64,000 bases of DNA from positions 1,426,001 to 1,490,000 of the forward strand of contig NZ_JADBEJ010000005.1 in the NCBI RefSeq assembly GCF_014873915.1, in the 5' to 3' direction. Source of the stretch: Amycolatopsis roodepoortensis (GTDB taxonomy: Bacteria > Actinomycetota > Actinomycetes > Mycobacteriales > Pseudonocardiaceae). Each line of letters starts with the position of its first letter. The first letter of the stretch is position 1. Below are positions 38,692-46,862 of this stretch, piece after piece. The position numbers and the translations under genes are program-made. The notes under the pieces are model-generated. The model was not told the DNA's origin, did not search any database, and was given only the letters and a program-made list of their open reading frames with translations.

Positions 38692-39825
38692 CTAGGCCTT
38701 CTTCTCCATCAAAGCGACGAACTCATCGAACAGGGGGGCCGCGTCGTGCGGGCCGGCGGCGGCCTCGGGGTGGTACTGCACCGAGAACGCGGGGACGTCG
38801 AACGCGCGGACACCTTCGACGGTGTCGTCGTTCGGGCAGTAGTGCGAGATCTGCGCGGCGCCGAACGGCGTCTCGAACCGCTGACCAGGTTCGCCTTCGA
38901 GGGCGAAACCGTGGTTCTGCGCGGTGATCGCGACGCGTTTGGTGGCCACGTCGATCACCGGGATGTTGATGCCGCGGTGGCCGTAGCGCATCTTGTAGGT
39001 GCCCAGCCCCAGCGCGCGGCCGAGGATCTGGTTGCCGAAGCAGATGCCGAACAGCGGGATCTCCCGCTGCAGCACCGATTTCGTCAGCTCCGTGGCGTGC
39101 GCGGTGGTCGCCGGGTCGCCGGGACCGTTGGACAGGAACACCCCGTCCGGCTCGACGGCGAGCAGTTCGTCCACAGTGGACGACGACGGCAGCACGTGCA
39201 CCTCGATGCCGCGGGCGGCCATGAGGCGCGGGGTGTTGGACTTGATACCCAGATCCAGCGCGGCCACGCGGAACTTCCGCTCGCCCTGCGCCTCGACGAC
39301 GTACGCCTGCTTCGTGGTGACCTCGCCGGCGAGGTCGGCGCCCTTCATCTGCGGGCTCGCCTGCACCTGCGCGAGCATCTCCTCGTCGGTGCCCAGCGCG
39401 TCGCCCGAGAAGACGCCGGAGCGCATGGCGCCCTGCTCGCGCAGGTGCCGGGTCAGCGTGCGGGTGTCCACCTCGGAAATGCCGACGACGCCCTGGCGCT
39501 CCAGTTCCTCGTCCAGCGTGCGCTTGGATCGCCAGTTGGACGGGGTGCGCGCGGGGTCGCGGACGACGTAGCCCGAGACCCAGATGCGGGAGGACTCGTC
39601 GTCCTCGTCGTTCCAGCCGGTGTTGCCGATCTGCGGCGCGGTCTGGACCACGATCTGCCGGTGGTAGGAGGGGTCGGTCAGCGTCTCCTGGTAGCCGGTC
39701 ATCCCGGTGCAGAACACCGCCTCACCCAGGCTGCGGCCGCGGGCGCCGTACGCGGAGCCGCGGAACACGCGGCCGTCTTCGAGTACCAGCGCGGCGGGGG
39801 TCCTGGTGTTGTTCGCGGTGCTCAT
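38692..39825 (-). CDS. carA: Carbamoyl-phosphate synthase, small (glutaminase) subunit
   Basis: A 377-residue class I amidotransferase subunit. N-terminal CPSase_sm domain LVLEDGRVFRGSAYGA and GMTGYQETLTDPSYHRQI; C-terminal glutaminase with GPGDPATT, nucleophile Cys in IPLFGICFGNQILG, and the His/Glu pair in VQYHPEAAAGP. ATG at 39825 shares one base with the preceding stop (TGATG). It channels ammonia to CarB, encoded next. Confidence 0.97.
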   Translation of the reverse strand: MSTANNTRTPAALVLEDGRVFRGSAYGARGRSLGEAVFCTGMTGYQETLTDPSYHRQIVVQTAPQIGNTGWNDEDDESSRIWVSGYVVRDPARTPSNWRSKRTLDEELERQGVVGISEVDTRTLTRHLREQGAMRSGVFSGDALGTDEEMLAQVQASPQMKGADLAGEVTTKQAYVVEAQGERKFRVAALDLGIKSNTPRLMAARGIEVHVLPSSSTVDELLAVEPDGVFLSNGPGDPATTAHATELTKSVLQREIPLFGICFGNQILGRALGLGTYKMRYGHRGINIPVIDVATKRVAITAQNHGFALEGEPGQRFETPFGAAQISHYCPNDDTVEGVRAFDVPAFSVQYHPEAAAGPHDAAPLFDEFVALMEKKA

Positions 39826-40334
39826 CAGGCACCTCCCTTGATGTCGTTGCGGGTGTCTTGCAAAGCTTCGATCCACTGTGGATAGTCGTCGACCTCGTCG
39901 CCGCGGAATCCGGTGTCCAGCTCGACGTCCCCGGCCAGCCAGGTGATGACCAGCAGCGCGTCGATGCCCATCACCTTCCCGGCCATCCCCTTGTCCTTGC
40001 GGACACCGGTGACGGCCGCGCGCGGGATCCAGAAGTCCGGGGCGCCGCCGCGCTCGATGGCGATGCCGTCTTCGTGCAGGCGCCACACCGCGCCGGTGCG
40101 CAGGCCGGCACCGCGGGTGACGACCCGGTCCTGCCAGTGCCCGGCGGTCGTCGTGCTGACGTAGAGGCCGGTCGATTCGAGCAACGCCTCGCCTGGTTCC
40201 GCGGGGATCTCCGGGAACGGCGGCACCTGGACGCTCTGCGCCCGGGACTTGCGCCGCCAGCCGCGCCACATCAGGAAGACGCAGAAGAGGAAGAAGGCGA
40301 AGACCGCCAGGGTCAGCAGGATCCGGTCACTCAT
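39825..40334 (-). CDS. Membrane-anchored protein inside the pyr operon (Rv1382-like)
   Basis: A 169-residue protein with one N-terminal membrane helix (LLTLAVFAFFLFCVFLMW, 6-23) followed by a basic stop-transfer segment and a cytoplasmic beta-rich domain with GLYVSTTTAGHWQDRVV, AIERGGAPDFWIPRAAVTGV and a PH-like strand pattern. It occupies the same place between pyrC and carA as Rv1382 in M. tuberculosis. ATGA overlap with pyrC. Its contribution to pyrimidine synthesis, if any, is unknown. Confidence 0.82.
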   Translation of the reverse strand: MSDRILLTLAVFAFFLFCVFLMWRGWRRKSRAQSVQVPPFPEIPAEPGEALLESTGLYVSTTTAGHWQDRVVTRGAGLRTGAVWRLHEDGIAIERGGAPDFWIPRAAVTGVRKDKGMAGKVMGIDALLVITWLAGDVELDTGFRGDEVDDYPQWIEALQDTRNDIKGGA

Positions 40335-41623
40335 TGCGCGATCTTCCCTTCCCGTGCGGTGATCCGCCCGCGCAGCAACGTCGCCGTCACCACGCCGGGG
40401 AGCCGCATTCCTTCGTACGGGGTGTTCGCCGCGATGCTCGCGAACTCGGCGCCCCGCACGGTCCATTCGGTTTCCGGGTCCACCAGCGTCAGGTTGGCGG
40501 GCTCGCCGACCTCGATCGGACGGCCGTGGTCGGTCAGGTTGCCGATCTCGGCGGGCCGCTCGCTCATCACCCGCGCGACGCCCCGCCAGTCCAGCAGGCC
40601 GGTGCGGACCATGGTCTCGACCACGATCGACAGCGCGGTCTGCAGGCCGAGCATGCCCGGCCGGGCCGAGCTCCACTCGCAGTCCTTGTCCTGGACCGCG
40701 TGCGGGGCGTGGTCCGTGGCGACGCAGTCGATGACGCCTTCGGCGAGCGCGGCGCGCAGCTTCTCGGCGTCGGACTCCGTGCGCAGCGGCGGGTTGACCT
40801 TGTTGACCGGGTCGTAGGTCGCGAGCCGCTCGTCGGTCAGCAGCAGGTGGTGCGGGGTGACCTCGGCCGAGACCTTGGTGCCGCGGTCCTTGGCCCATTT
40901 GAGGATGTCCGCGGTACCCGAGGTCGAAACATGGCAGACGTGCAGCCGCGCGTTCGCGTGCTCGGCGAGCAGGCAGTCACGGGCGACGATCGACTCCTCC
41001 GCCGAAGCGGGCCAGCCGGTGTAACCCAGGCGCGCGGCCTGCTCGCCCTCGTGCGCCTGCGCGCCGACGGTCAGCCGCGGTTCCTCGGCGTGCTGGGCGA
41101 TGACCACGCCGAGCGCCGTCGAGTACTCCAGCGCGCGGCGCATGAGCAGCGGGTCCGCGACGCAGAGGCCGTCGTCGGAGAACACCTTCACCTGGGCTTC
41201 GGACTTCGCCATGGTGCCCAGTTCGGCGAGCTTCTCGCCCTTGAGCCCCACGGTCACCGCGCCGACCGGGTGCACGTCGACCAGCCCGGCCTCCTGGCCG
41301 CGCCGCCACACGTGGTCGACGATCACCGCGTTGTCGGCCACCGGGTCGGTGTTGGCCATGGCGAACACCGCGGTGTAGCCGCCGAGCGCGGCCGCGGCCG
41401 AACCGGTGGCGATGGTCTCGGTGTCCTCGCGGCCCGGTTCGCGCAGGTGGGTGTGGAGGTCGACGAAACCGGGGAGCAGCACCTGGCCGCCCGCGTCGAT
41501 CACTTCGGCGTCTTCGGGGACATCCAGCGAACCGATATCGGTGATGACCCCGTCCTCGACGAGCACGTCGACCGGATCGCCCTCGCCGTAGGGTCGGGCG
41601 CCCTTGATCAGGACGGTGGTCAC
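40331..41623 (-). CDS. pyrC: Dihydroorotase
   Basis: A 430-residue class I zinc amidohydrolase. Metal ligands in FVDLHTHLREPG; then MANTDPVADN; carboxylated-Lys region and His in QHAEEPR and HVCHVSTSG; TDHAPH holds the catalytic Asp; ends GRITAREGKIAQ. GTG at 41623 overlaps pyrB by four bases. It converts carbamoyl aspartate to dihydroorotate in the cytosol. Confidence 0.96.
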   Translation of the reverse strand: MTTVLIKGARPYGEGDPVDVLVEDGVITDIGSLDVPEDAEVIDAGGQVLLPGFVDLHTHLREPGREDTETIATGSAAAALGGYTAVFAMANTDPVADNAVIVDHVWRRGQEAGLVDVHPVGAVTVGLKGEKLAELGTMAKSEAQVKVFSDDGLCVADPLLMRRALEYSTALGVVIAQHAEEPRLTVGAQAHEGEQAARLGYTGWPASAEESIVARDCLLAEHANARLHVCHVSTSGTADILKWAKDRGTKVSAEVTPHHLLLTDERLATYDPVNKVNPPLRTESDAEKLRAALAEGVIDCVATDHAPHAVQDKDCEWSSARPGMLGLQTALSIVVETMVRTGLLDWRGVARVMSERPAEIGNLTDHGRPIEVGEPANLTLVDPETEWTVRGAEFASIAANTPYEGMRLPGVVTATLLRGRITAREGKIAQ

Positions 41624-42567
41624 GCGGCGGCTCCTTCGCTGGCGAGCAGGTGGTAGAGGACCGCCATGCGCACGTGGACGCCGTTGCGGACCTGTTCGGT
41701 GATGGCCGAGGCCGGGGAATCGGCGACCGCCGAGGCGATCTCCATCCCGCGCAGCATCGGGCCGGGGTGCAGGACGACGGCGTGCTCGGGCAGGAGCTTC
41801 ATCCGCCGTTCGTTGAGGCCGTAGGCGATCGAGTACTCGCGGGCGCTCGGGAAAAAGCTCTGCCCTGGCCCCCCGGCTGTCATCCGCTCGGCCTGGACTC
41901 GCAGCATCATGACCGCGTCGAGGGCGGGCAGTTCGGCGTCGAGTTCGTGCGACACGGTGACCGGCAGGCTTTCCACCCCCGCCGGCAGCAGCGTCGGCGG
42001 GGCGACGAGCACCACCTCCGCGCCCAGCGAGGACAGCAGATGGATGTTCGACCGCGCGACCCGGCTGTGCAGGACGTCGCCGACGATCCCGATGCGGCGG
42101 CCCTCGAACGAGCCGAGGCGCTCCCGCAGCGTCGCCGCGTCGAGCAGCGCCTGCGTCGGGTGTTCGTGGGTGCCGTCCCCGGCGTTGACGACCGCCGTCC
42201 CCGCTTCCGCGAGCCAGCCCGAAAGCCGCTGTGCCGCACCGGAGGCGGGGTGTCGGATGATCACGCAGTCGGCGCCGGCCGCGGCCAGCGTCAGCGCGGT
42301 GTCCCGCAGCGATTCGCCCTTGTTGACCGAGGAACTGGACGCGGAGACGTTGATCACGTCGGCGCTCATCCACTTCCCCGCGATCTCGAACGAGACGCGG
42401 GTGCGGGTCGAATTCTCGTAGAACAGCGTGATGACGGTGCGGCCGCGCAACGTCGGCAGTTTGCGGACCTCGCGGCCCAGCAAGGTGTGCTTGAGCTCTT
42501 CCGCGGTGTCCAGCACGGCTGTCGCGAGCGCCGGGTCGAGCCCGTCGGTGGCGAGCAGGTGCTTCAC
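41620..42567 (-). CDS. pyrB: Aspartate carbamoyltransferase, catalytic subunit
   Basis: A 315-residue transferase. Carbamoyl-phosphate loop YENSTRTRVSFEIAG, SSVNKGESLRDTA (80s loop), HPASGAAQRLSG, HEHPTQALLDAATLRE, and the aspartate-binding RVQAERMT region. No pyrI regulatory gene follows, as is usual in Actinobacteria. GTG at 42567 shares one base with the pyrR TAG stop. Confidence 0.96.
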   Translation of the reverse strand: MKHLLATDGLDPALATAVLDTAEELKHTLLGREVRKLPTLRGRTVITLFYENSTRTRVSFEIAGKWMSADVINVSASSSSVNKGESLRDTALTLAAAGADCVIIRHPASGAAQRLSGWLAEAGTAVVNAGDGTHEHPTQALLDAATLRERLGSFEGRRIGIVGDVLHSRVARSNIHLLSSLGAEVVLVAPPTLLPAGVESLPVTVSHELDAELPALDAVMMLRVQAERMTAGGPGQSFFPSAREYSIAYGLNERRMKLLPEHAVVLHPGPMLRGMEIASAVADSPASAITEQVRNGVHVRMAVLYHLLASEGAAA

Positions 42568-43160
42568 TATCGATCTCCTTCTGGTTGCGCGCGAAGCAGA
42601 ACAGTGTCCCGTCCGTCCACTTCGGACAGCAGGACCTCGATCCCCTCGGCGCGCGAAGTGGGCACGTTCTTGCCCACGTAGTCGGCGCGGATCGGCAGTT
42701 CGCGGTGGCCGCGGTCGACCAGCACGGCCAGCTGGACCGCGCGCGGGCGGCCGTGGTCGCGCAGGGCGTCGAGGGCGGCGCGGATGGTGCGGCCGGAGAA
42801 CAGCACGTCGTCGACCAGGATCACCACCGCGTCGTCGATCCCGGTCGGCGGCAGCTGCGAATGTTCGAGCGCGCGAGGCGGGCGGCGGCGGAGATCATCA
42901 CGGTAGAGCGTGATGTCCAGCGCGCCGGTGGGCGGACGGATGCCGGAGAACTCGGCGATCTTGTCCGCGAGCCGCAGGGCGAGCGGGGTCCCCCGGGTGG
43001 GGATGCCCAGCAACACGGGCGGAGTCGAGCCACCGGCACCGAGAGCGGTCTTCTCGATGACCTGGTGGGCCATTCGGGCGATCGTGCGCGCGACATCGCC
43101 GGACGAGAGCAGCTCGCGCTCTCCCGCCGGTTCCGCCGCGCCACGCGGGCGTGACGACAA
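42567..43160 (-). CDS. pyrR: Pyrimidine operon regulator PyrR
   Basis: A 197-residue PRTase-fold RNA-binding repressor with weak uracil phosphoribosyltransferase activity in relatives. Motifs: LGIPTRGTPLALRLADKI, TLYRDDLRRRP and the PRPP loop VVILVDDVLFSGRTIRAAL. The start is TTG at 43160, set by a strong GGAGG six bases upstream (43167-43171). Lead gene of pyrR-pyrB-pyrC-x-carA-carB-pyrF. A PyrR-binding loop lies immediately before its own ribosome site, so autoregulation of translation is likely. Confidence 0.95.
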   Translation of the reverse strand: MSSRPRGAAEPAGERELLSSGDVARTIARMAHQVIEKTALGAGGSTPPVLLGIPTRGTPLALRLADKIAEFSGIRPPTGALDITLYRDDLRRRPPRALEHSQLPPTGIDDAVVILVDDVLFSGRTIRAALDALRDHGRPRAVQLAVLVDRGHRELPIRADYVGKNVPTSRAEGIEVLLSEVDGRDTVLLRAQPEGDR

Positions 43161-43173
43161 GGCGGACCTCCTT

Positions 43174-43192
43174 CCCCGCCTCTCTGGACGGG
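43174..43192 (-). promoter_or_regulatory. PyrR-binding RNA hairpin in the pyrR leader
   Basis: Read on the minus strand, CCCGTCCAGAGAGGCGGGG forms a CCC/GGG stem around GTCCAGAGAGGC, which fits the known PyrR recognition loop RUCCNGNGAGGY at every position. It ends two bases before AAGGAGG of the pyrR ribosome site. Binding of PyrR-UMP would hide that site, the translational mode described for mycobacterial PyrR. A second small inverted repeat GTCCTTTAAGGAC lies just upstream in the leader (43192-43204). Confidence 0.82.
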
Positions 43193-43339
43193 TCCTTAAA
43201 GGACGTCGACTTCCTGCTTGGCGAGGAAATCGAACCGACACTAGCAGGAGCGGGCGCTCATTCTTACGAGTGGCGCGCCCCAGGTGACGAAGGCCTCTCG
43301 AAAGCACCCGCTTGACCTGGTGACAACTATGCGTAACCA

Positions 43340-43352
43340 TTACTCTGAGTAT
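43340..43352 (+). promoter_or_regulatory. BldD-box-like operator before bldD
   Basis: TTACTCTGAGTAT matches the BldD consensus TNACNCWGNGTNA at 12 of 13 positions. It lies 69 bases before the bldD start and just downstream of a possible TTGACC (43312) promoter, in a position suited to autorepression, as known in Streptomyces. Confidence 0.7.
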
Positions 43353-43420
43353 TCGACTCTAGGAGTCCCCTGGATCGGTCACCCCGACCGGTTGGGGGTG
43401 AGGAAACGGAGAACCACCAG

Positions 43421-43909
43421 ATGGGCGATTACGCCAAGGCGCTCGGGGCCAAGCTCCGCGGGATCCGCCAGCAGCAGGGCCTGTCCCTGCACGGGGTCGA
43501 GCAGAAGTCCGGAGGCCGCTGGAAGGCCGTCGTCGTCGGTTCGTACGAGCGCGGGGACCGCGCCGTCACCGTGCAGAAGCTCGCCGAGCTCGCCGATTTC
43601 TACGGCGTCCCGGTGGTCGAGCTGCTGCCGGAGGGCCGGGTGCCGTCGGGTGCCGAGCCCGCCACGAAGATCGTCATCAACCTGGAGCGCCTGCAGCAGC
43701 TCCCGGCGGAGAAGGTCGGGCCGCTCGCCCGCTACGCGGCCACCATCCAGAGCCAGCGCGGCGACTACAACGGCAAGGTGCTCTCGATCCGCACCGAGGA
43801 CCTCCGGTCGCTGGCGATCATCTACGACATGACCCCCGGTGAGCTCACCGAGCAGCTGATCGACTGGGGTGTGCTGCCGCCCGAGGCTCGACCGTCCAAA
43901 GAGGACTAG
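43421..43909 (+). CDS. bldD: BldD-type developmental master regulator
   Basis: A 162-residue Xre-family repressor. N-terminal HTH about 5-70 (AKALGAKLRGIRQQQGLSLH, GSYERGDRAVTVQKLAEL). The C-terminal domain carries the c-di-GMP signature RGD (113-115), eight residues, then RTED (124-127), equivalent to the RGD-X8-RxxD motif of Streptomyces BldD. c-di-GMP-driven dimers would repress sporulation genes. ATG at 43421. Monocistronic, followed by a hairpin at 43971 and facing nusB. Confidence 0.94.
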   Translation: MGDYAKALGAKLRGIRQQQGLSLHGVEQKSGGRWKAVVVGSYERGDRAVTVQKLAELADFYGVPVVELLPEGRVPSGAEPATKIVINLERLQQLPAEKVGPLARYAATIQSQRGDYNGKVLSIRTEDLRSLAIIYDMTPGELTEQLIDWGVLPPEARPSKED

Positions 43910-43970
43910 AGATGGCGACGTTTTCGGTCCGGGGGGACCGGAAACGCCAACCGGCACCACCGAGCACGAG

Positions 43971-44006
43971 AACGGGCCGTGCCCTCGGCAGAGGACACGG
44001 CCCGTT
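43971..44006. terminator. Hairpin between bldD and nusB
   Basis: AACGGGCCGTG (43971-43981) pairs exactly with CACGGCCCGTT (43996-44006), and CCTC/GAGG can extend the stem inward. It ends 13 bases from the nusB stop; a smaller GGTCC/GGACC hairpin lies at 43926-43940. Probably a bidirectional terminator for two convergent genes. Confidence 0.75.
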
Positions 44007-44019
44007 GTAGTACGGCTTC

Positions 44020-44484
44020 TTACAGGACCGCGCGGAGCCTGTCGGCGATCGTGCCGATCCGGCCGAGCACGCCGTTCACGAACCGCGGCGAGTCGTCGGT
44101 CGACAGCTCCTTCGCCAGCCCGACGGCCTCGTCGATGGCGACCGGGTCCGGCACGTCCTCGGCCCACAGCAGTTCGTAGACGCCGACGCGGAGCACCGCC
44201 AGGTCCACCGGCGGCATCCGGTCCAGCGTCCAGCCCTGAGCGTGCTCGGAGAGCAGCTCGTCGATCTGGGTCTTGCGGCCGGTGACGCCCTCGACCAGCG
44301 AGATCGTGTAGTCCGCGATCGGGTCGACCTCGACCGAACCGACGCGGTCCGCCAGCAGCGTCACCGCGTCGGCACCGCGCTGGGCGGCTTCGTACATCAT
44401 CTCGACCGCGCGCTTGCGGGCCTGACGACGGCTGATCGGCCCGCCGCGGTTCGGCGACTTGGCGGACTTGTCTGAACCGGCCAT
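44020..44484 (-). CDS. nusB: Transcription antitermination factor NusB
   Basis: A 154-residue all-helical RNA-binding factor for rRNA antitermination with NusE. Arg-rich start ISRRQARKRAVEMMYEAAQRG, central PPVDLAVLRVGVYELLW and DEAVGLAKELSTDDSPRFVNGVLG. ATG at 44484 shares one base with the efp stop. Order pepQ-efp-nusB equals Rv2535c-Rv2533c. Confidence 0.96.
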   Translation of the reverse strand: MAGSDKSAKSPNRGGPISRRQARKRAVEMMYEAAQRGADAVTLLADRVGSVEVDPIADYTISLVEGVTGRKTQIDELLSEHAQGWTLDRMPPVDLAVLRVGVYELLWAEDVPDPVAIDEAVGLAKELSTDDSPRFVNGVLGRIGTIADRLRAVL

Positions 44485-45047
44485 CAGCTGGAGACGCGGC
44501 CCAGGTAGCGGCCGTCACGGGTGTCGACCTTGATCTTCTCGCCGGTGGTGAGGAACAGCGGCACCTGGATCTCGGCGCCGGTCTCCAGGGTGGCGGGCTT
44601 GGTGCCACCGGTGGAGCGGTCGCCCTGCAGGCCCGGGTCGGTGTGCTGGACGACGAGCTCGACCGAGGTCGGCAGCTCGATGTACAGCGGGACACCCTCG
44701 TGCACCGCGACCTGGACCTCGGTGTTCTCGAGGAGGTAGTTCGCGTTGTCGCCGACGGTCTCGTTCAGCACGGTGATCTGGTCGTAGGTCTCCGCGTCCA
44801 TGAACACGAAGTCCTGACCCTCCTTGTACAGGTAGGTCATGTTGCGGCGGTCGACGGTGGCCGTATCGACCTTCGTGCCCGCGTTGAAGGTCTTGTCGAC
44901 GACCTTGCCGGTCAGCACGTGCTTGAGCGTCGTGCGGACGAACGCGCCGCCCTTGCCCGGCTTGACGTGCTGGAACGCGGTGACGGTCCAGAGCTGGCCG
45001 TCGAGGTTGAGGACGAGCCCGTTCTTCAGGTCGTTGGTGGTGGCCAC
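44484..45047 (-). CDS. efp: Elongation factor P
   Basis: A 187-residue three-domain translation factor that rescues ribosomes stalled at polyproline. Domain I tip loop VKPGKGGAFVRT carries the functional lysine; SVELVVQHTDPGLQGDRSTG and the terminal IKVDTRDGRYLGRV are family signatures. No EpmA/EarP gene is nearby, and the KPGKGG loop type often works unmodified in Actinobacteria. GTG at 45047. Confidence 0.97.
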   Translation of the reverse strand: MATTNDLKNGLVLNLDGQLWTVTAFQHVKPGKGGAFVRTTLKHVLTGKVVDKTFNAGTKVDTATVDRRNMTYLYKEGQDFVFMDAETYDQITVLNETVGDNANYLLENTEVQVAVHEGVPLYIELPTSVELVVQHTDPGLQGDRSTGGTKPATLETGAEIQVPLFLTTGEKIKVDTRDGRYLGRVSS

Positions 45048-45085
45048 GAGTGTGCAGTCTCCTGTGTCGATCTTCCGGGCCGCCG

Positions 45086-46177
45086 TCAGACGACCACGAG
45101 TTCCTTGGTGCTCAGCGTGAGGAGTTCGGGCGTACCTTCCCGCACGACCAGCGTGTCCTCGATGCGCACGCCTCCGCGTCCGGGCAGATACACACCAGGC
45201 TCGACGGTGACGGCCATACCGGCGGACAGTGTACCGACGCCGGTCGCGGCCAGGCTGGGCGCCTCGTGCACCTGCAGCCCGACGCCGTGGCCGAGACCGT
45301 GGCCGAACTCCCCGCCGCGCCCCGCGCCGACGATCACGCCACGGGCCGCCTTGTCCACTTCGGACACCTCGGCGCCGGGGAGGACGGCGTCACAGCCCGC
45401 CGCCTGCGCGCGCTGGACCAGCTCGTAGATCTCCTCCTGCCAGGCCGCCGGCTTGCCGAGGACGAACGTCCGGGTCATGTCCGAGTGGTAGCCGTCGACC
45501 GTGGCACCGAAGTCGATCTTGACGAAGTCGCCGGTCGCGAGCACGGCCGGGGTGGGCCGGTGGTGCGGGATCGCGGAGTTCGCGCCCGCCGCGACGATCG
45601 TGTCGAACGAAGGCCCGGTCGAGCCGTGGCCGAGCATGCGGTTCTCGAGGTCACGGGCGACGTCCAGCTCGGTGCGGCCCGGCCGGAGCCCGCCGGCGGA
45701 CACCAGGTCCTCCAGCGCCCGGTCGGCCGCCGCGCACGCCTGGCGCAGCGCCTCGATCTCCTGCTCGTCCTTGACCAGCCGCAGCCGCTCGACGAGCCCG
45801 GGCGTCCGGACCAGCTCGACGCGGTCGAAGCGGACCTTGAGGTCTTCGTGCTGCTCGACGCTGACGTGCTGGCTCTCGAACCCGGTCTTGCCGAGCTTCT
45901 TCTCGGCCGCCAGGTCGGCGAGCTTCGCCGCGCTCGCGCGGTCGAGCACTCGTTCGAGGTCGGGCACCTCCGTGGCCGACTGGACCGTGTAGCGGCCGTC
46001 GGTGCAGAAGATCGTCTTGTCGTCGCCGTCCCCGTGGACGAGGAGAGCGGCGTTGGACCCGGTGAAGCCGGTCAGGTACCTGATGTTGAGCAGGTCCGTG
46101 ACCAGCAGCGCGTCCACCCCGGAGTCGGCCAGCAGGGAACGCAGCGCCGCGCGGCGGCGAGAGAAGTATTCACGCAC
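45086..46177 (-). CDS. pepQ: Xaa-Pro dipeptidase/aminopeptidase P family (PepQ)
   Basis: A 363-residue M24 metallopeptidase. Creatinase-like N-terminal domain (1-125) and pita-bread catalytic domain. Metal ligands: Asp in FVKIDFGA, Asp in YHSDMTRTF, His in GHGLGHGVGLQVHE, Glu in TVEPGVYLP and Glu in GVRIEDTLVV. ATG at 46177, 38 bases before efp, so the pair is co-transcribed. It releases proline-containing dipeptides in the cytosol. Confidence 0.94.
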   Translation of the reverse strand: MREYFSRRRAALRSLLADSGVDALLVTDLLNIRYLTGFTGSNAALLVHGDGDDKTIFCTDGRYTVQSATEVPDLERVLDRASAAKLADLAAEKKLGKTGFESQHVSVEQHEDLKVRFDRVELVRTPGLVERLRLVKDEQEIEALRQACAAADRALEDLVSAGGLRPGRTELDVARDLENRMLGHGSTGPSFDTIVAAGANSAIPHHRPTPAVLATGDFVKIDFGATVDGYHSDMTRTFVLGKPAAWQEEIYELVQRAQAAGCDAVLPGAEVSEVDKAARGVIVGAGRGGEFGHGLGHGVGLQVHEAPSLAATGVGTLSAGMAVTVEPGVYLPGRGGVRIEDTLVVREGTPELLTLSTKELVVV

Positions 46178-46254
46178 GTCATGGAGTTTAGGGGGTGGGC
46201 CGCTCCCAGTACGCGTTTCGCCTGCTGCCTGCGTTCACTGTGGCGTGCGGTCGT

Positions 46255-46307
46255 CGCGTGAAGGCCCCCTTCACGCGGCTGAGCCGAGGGAAGGGGGCCT
46301 TCACGCG
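46255..46307. repeat. Family A palindrome in a divergent promoter region
   Basis: CGCGTGAAGGCCCCCTTC at 46255 pairs with GAAGGGGGCCTTCACGCG ending at 46307; inner bases GGCT/AGCC pair around a short mismatched stretch. It lies between the starts of pepQ and the 4-TM gene, so here it cannot simply be a 3' terminator for either. Confidence 0.85.
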
Positions 46308-46424
46308 CATCCATCGTGGCTACTGGTGCACCTGGGGCGAATGTGGCGGTCCCCGATTCCGTGGACGGCCGCCCACCACCGGTGGTGAGCCCACCGGTCG
46401 CTACTGGCGAGTTAAACTCACCCA

Positions 46425-46862
46425 ATGGCACCGTGGCTGACTCGTGGACTCGTGATGGCGCTGCTGCACGGCGCGGCCGTCACCGTGCTGGCCAAGTACG
46501 AGGTCTTCAACCCCACCGACAAGACCCTCGTCACCGCCCTCACCCTCGCCGTCCTGGTCGGCGCGGCCGCGGGCTGGGGCGCCGTGGACGCCTGGCAGGG
46601 CAAACCCGAACGCGGCAAGAACTGGTTCATCGCGGCGCTGATCGCCGGTCCGGTGTCGGGCGTGCTGTACGTGATCGGCCGCGCGGTGTTCGTCGACCAG
46701 ACCGGCGCGTCGGAACTCGGCGGCGCGCTCACCGGCGGCGCCGCCTTCTCGGCCCTGCTGGTGCTCATCCCGGCCGGGCTCGGCCTGTTCGTCGGCGGCC
46801 GCATCACCAAGGCCGATCAGCCCGCGAGCGAGAAACCCGCCGGGAAGCCGTCCCAGGCCTGA
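46425..46862 (+). CDS. Four-helix membrane protein (Rv2536-like)
   Basis: A 145-residue integral membrane protein with hydrophobic segments near 7-23, 36-54, 66-85 and 100-122 (ALTGGAAFSALLVLIPAGLGL), and a charged C-terminal tail KADQPASEKPAGK. Same place, between pepQ and aroQ, as Rv2536; such proteins have been called B-4DMT transporters, but substrate evidence is lacking. ATG at 46425. Its last 46 bases overlap the convergent lipoprotein gene. Confidence 0.8.
   Translation: MAPWLTRGLVMALLHGAAVTVLAKYEVFNPTDKTLVTALTLAVLVGAAAGWGAVDAWQGKPERGKNWFIAALIAGPVSGVLYVIGRAVFVDQTGASELGGALTGGAAFSALLVLIPAGLGLFVGGRITKADQPASEKPAGKPSQA

Noticed and set aside
42611..45365. TCCACTTCGGAC at two places as further copies of the iterated palindrome
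   Set aside because: The right half is CGGAC rather than TGGAC, so symmetry is lost; not counted.
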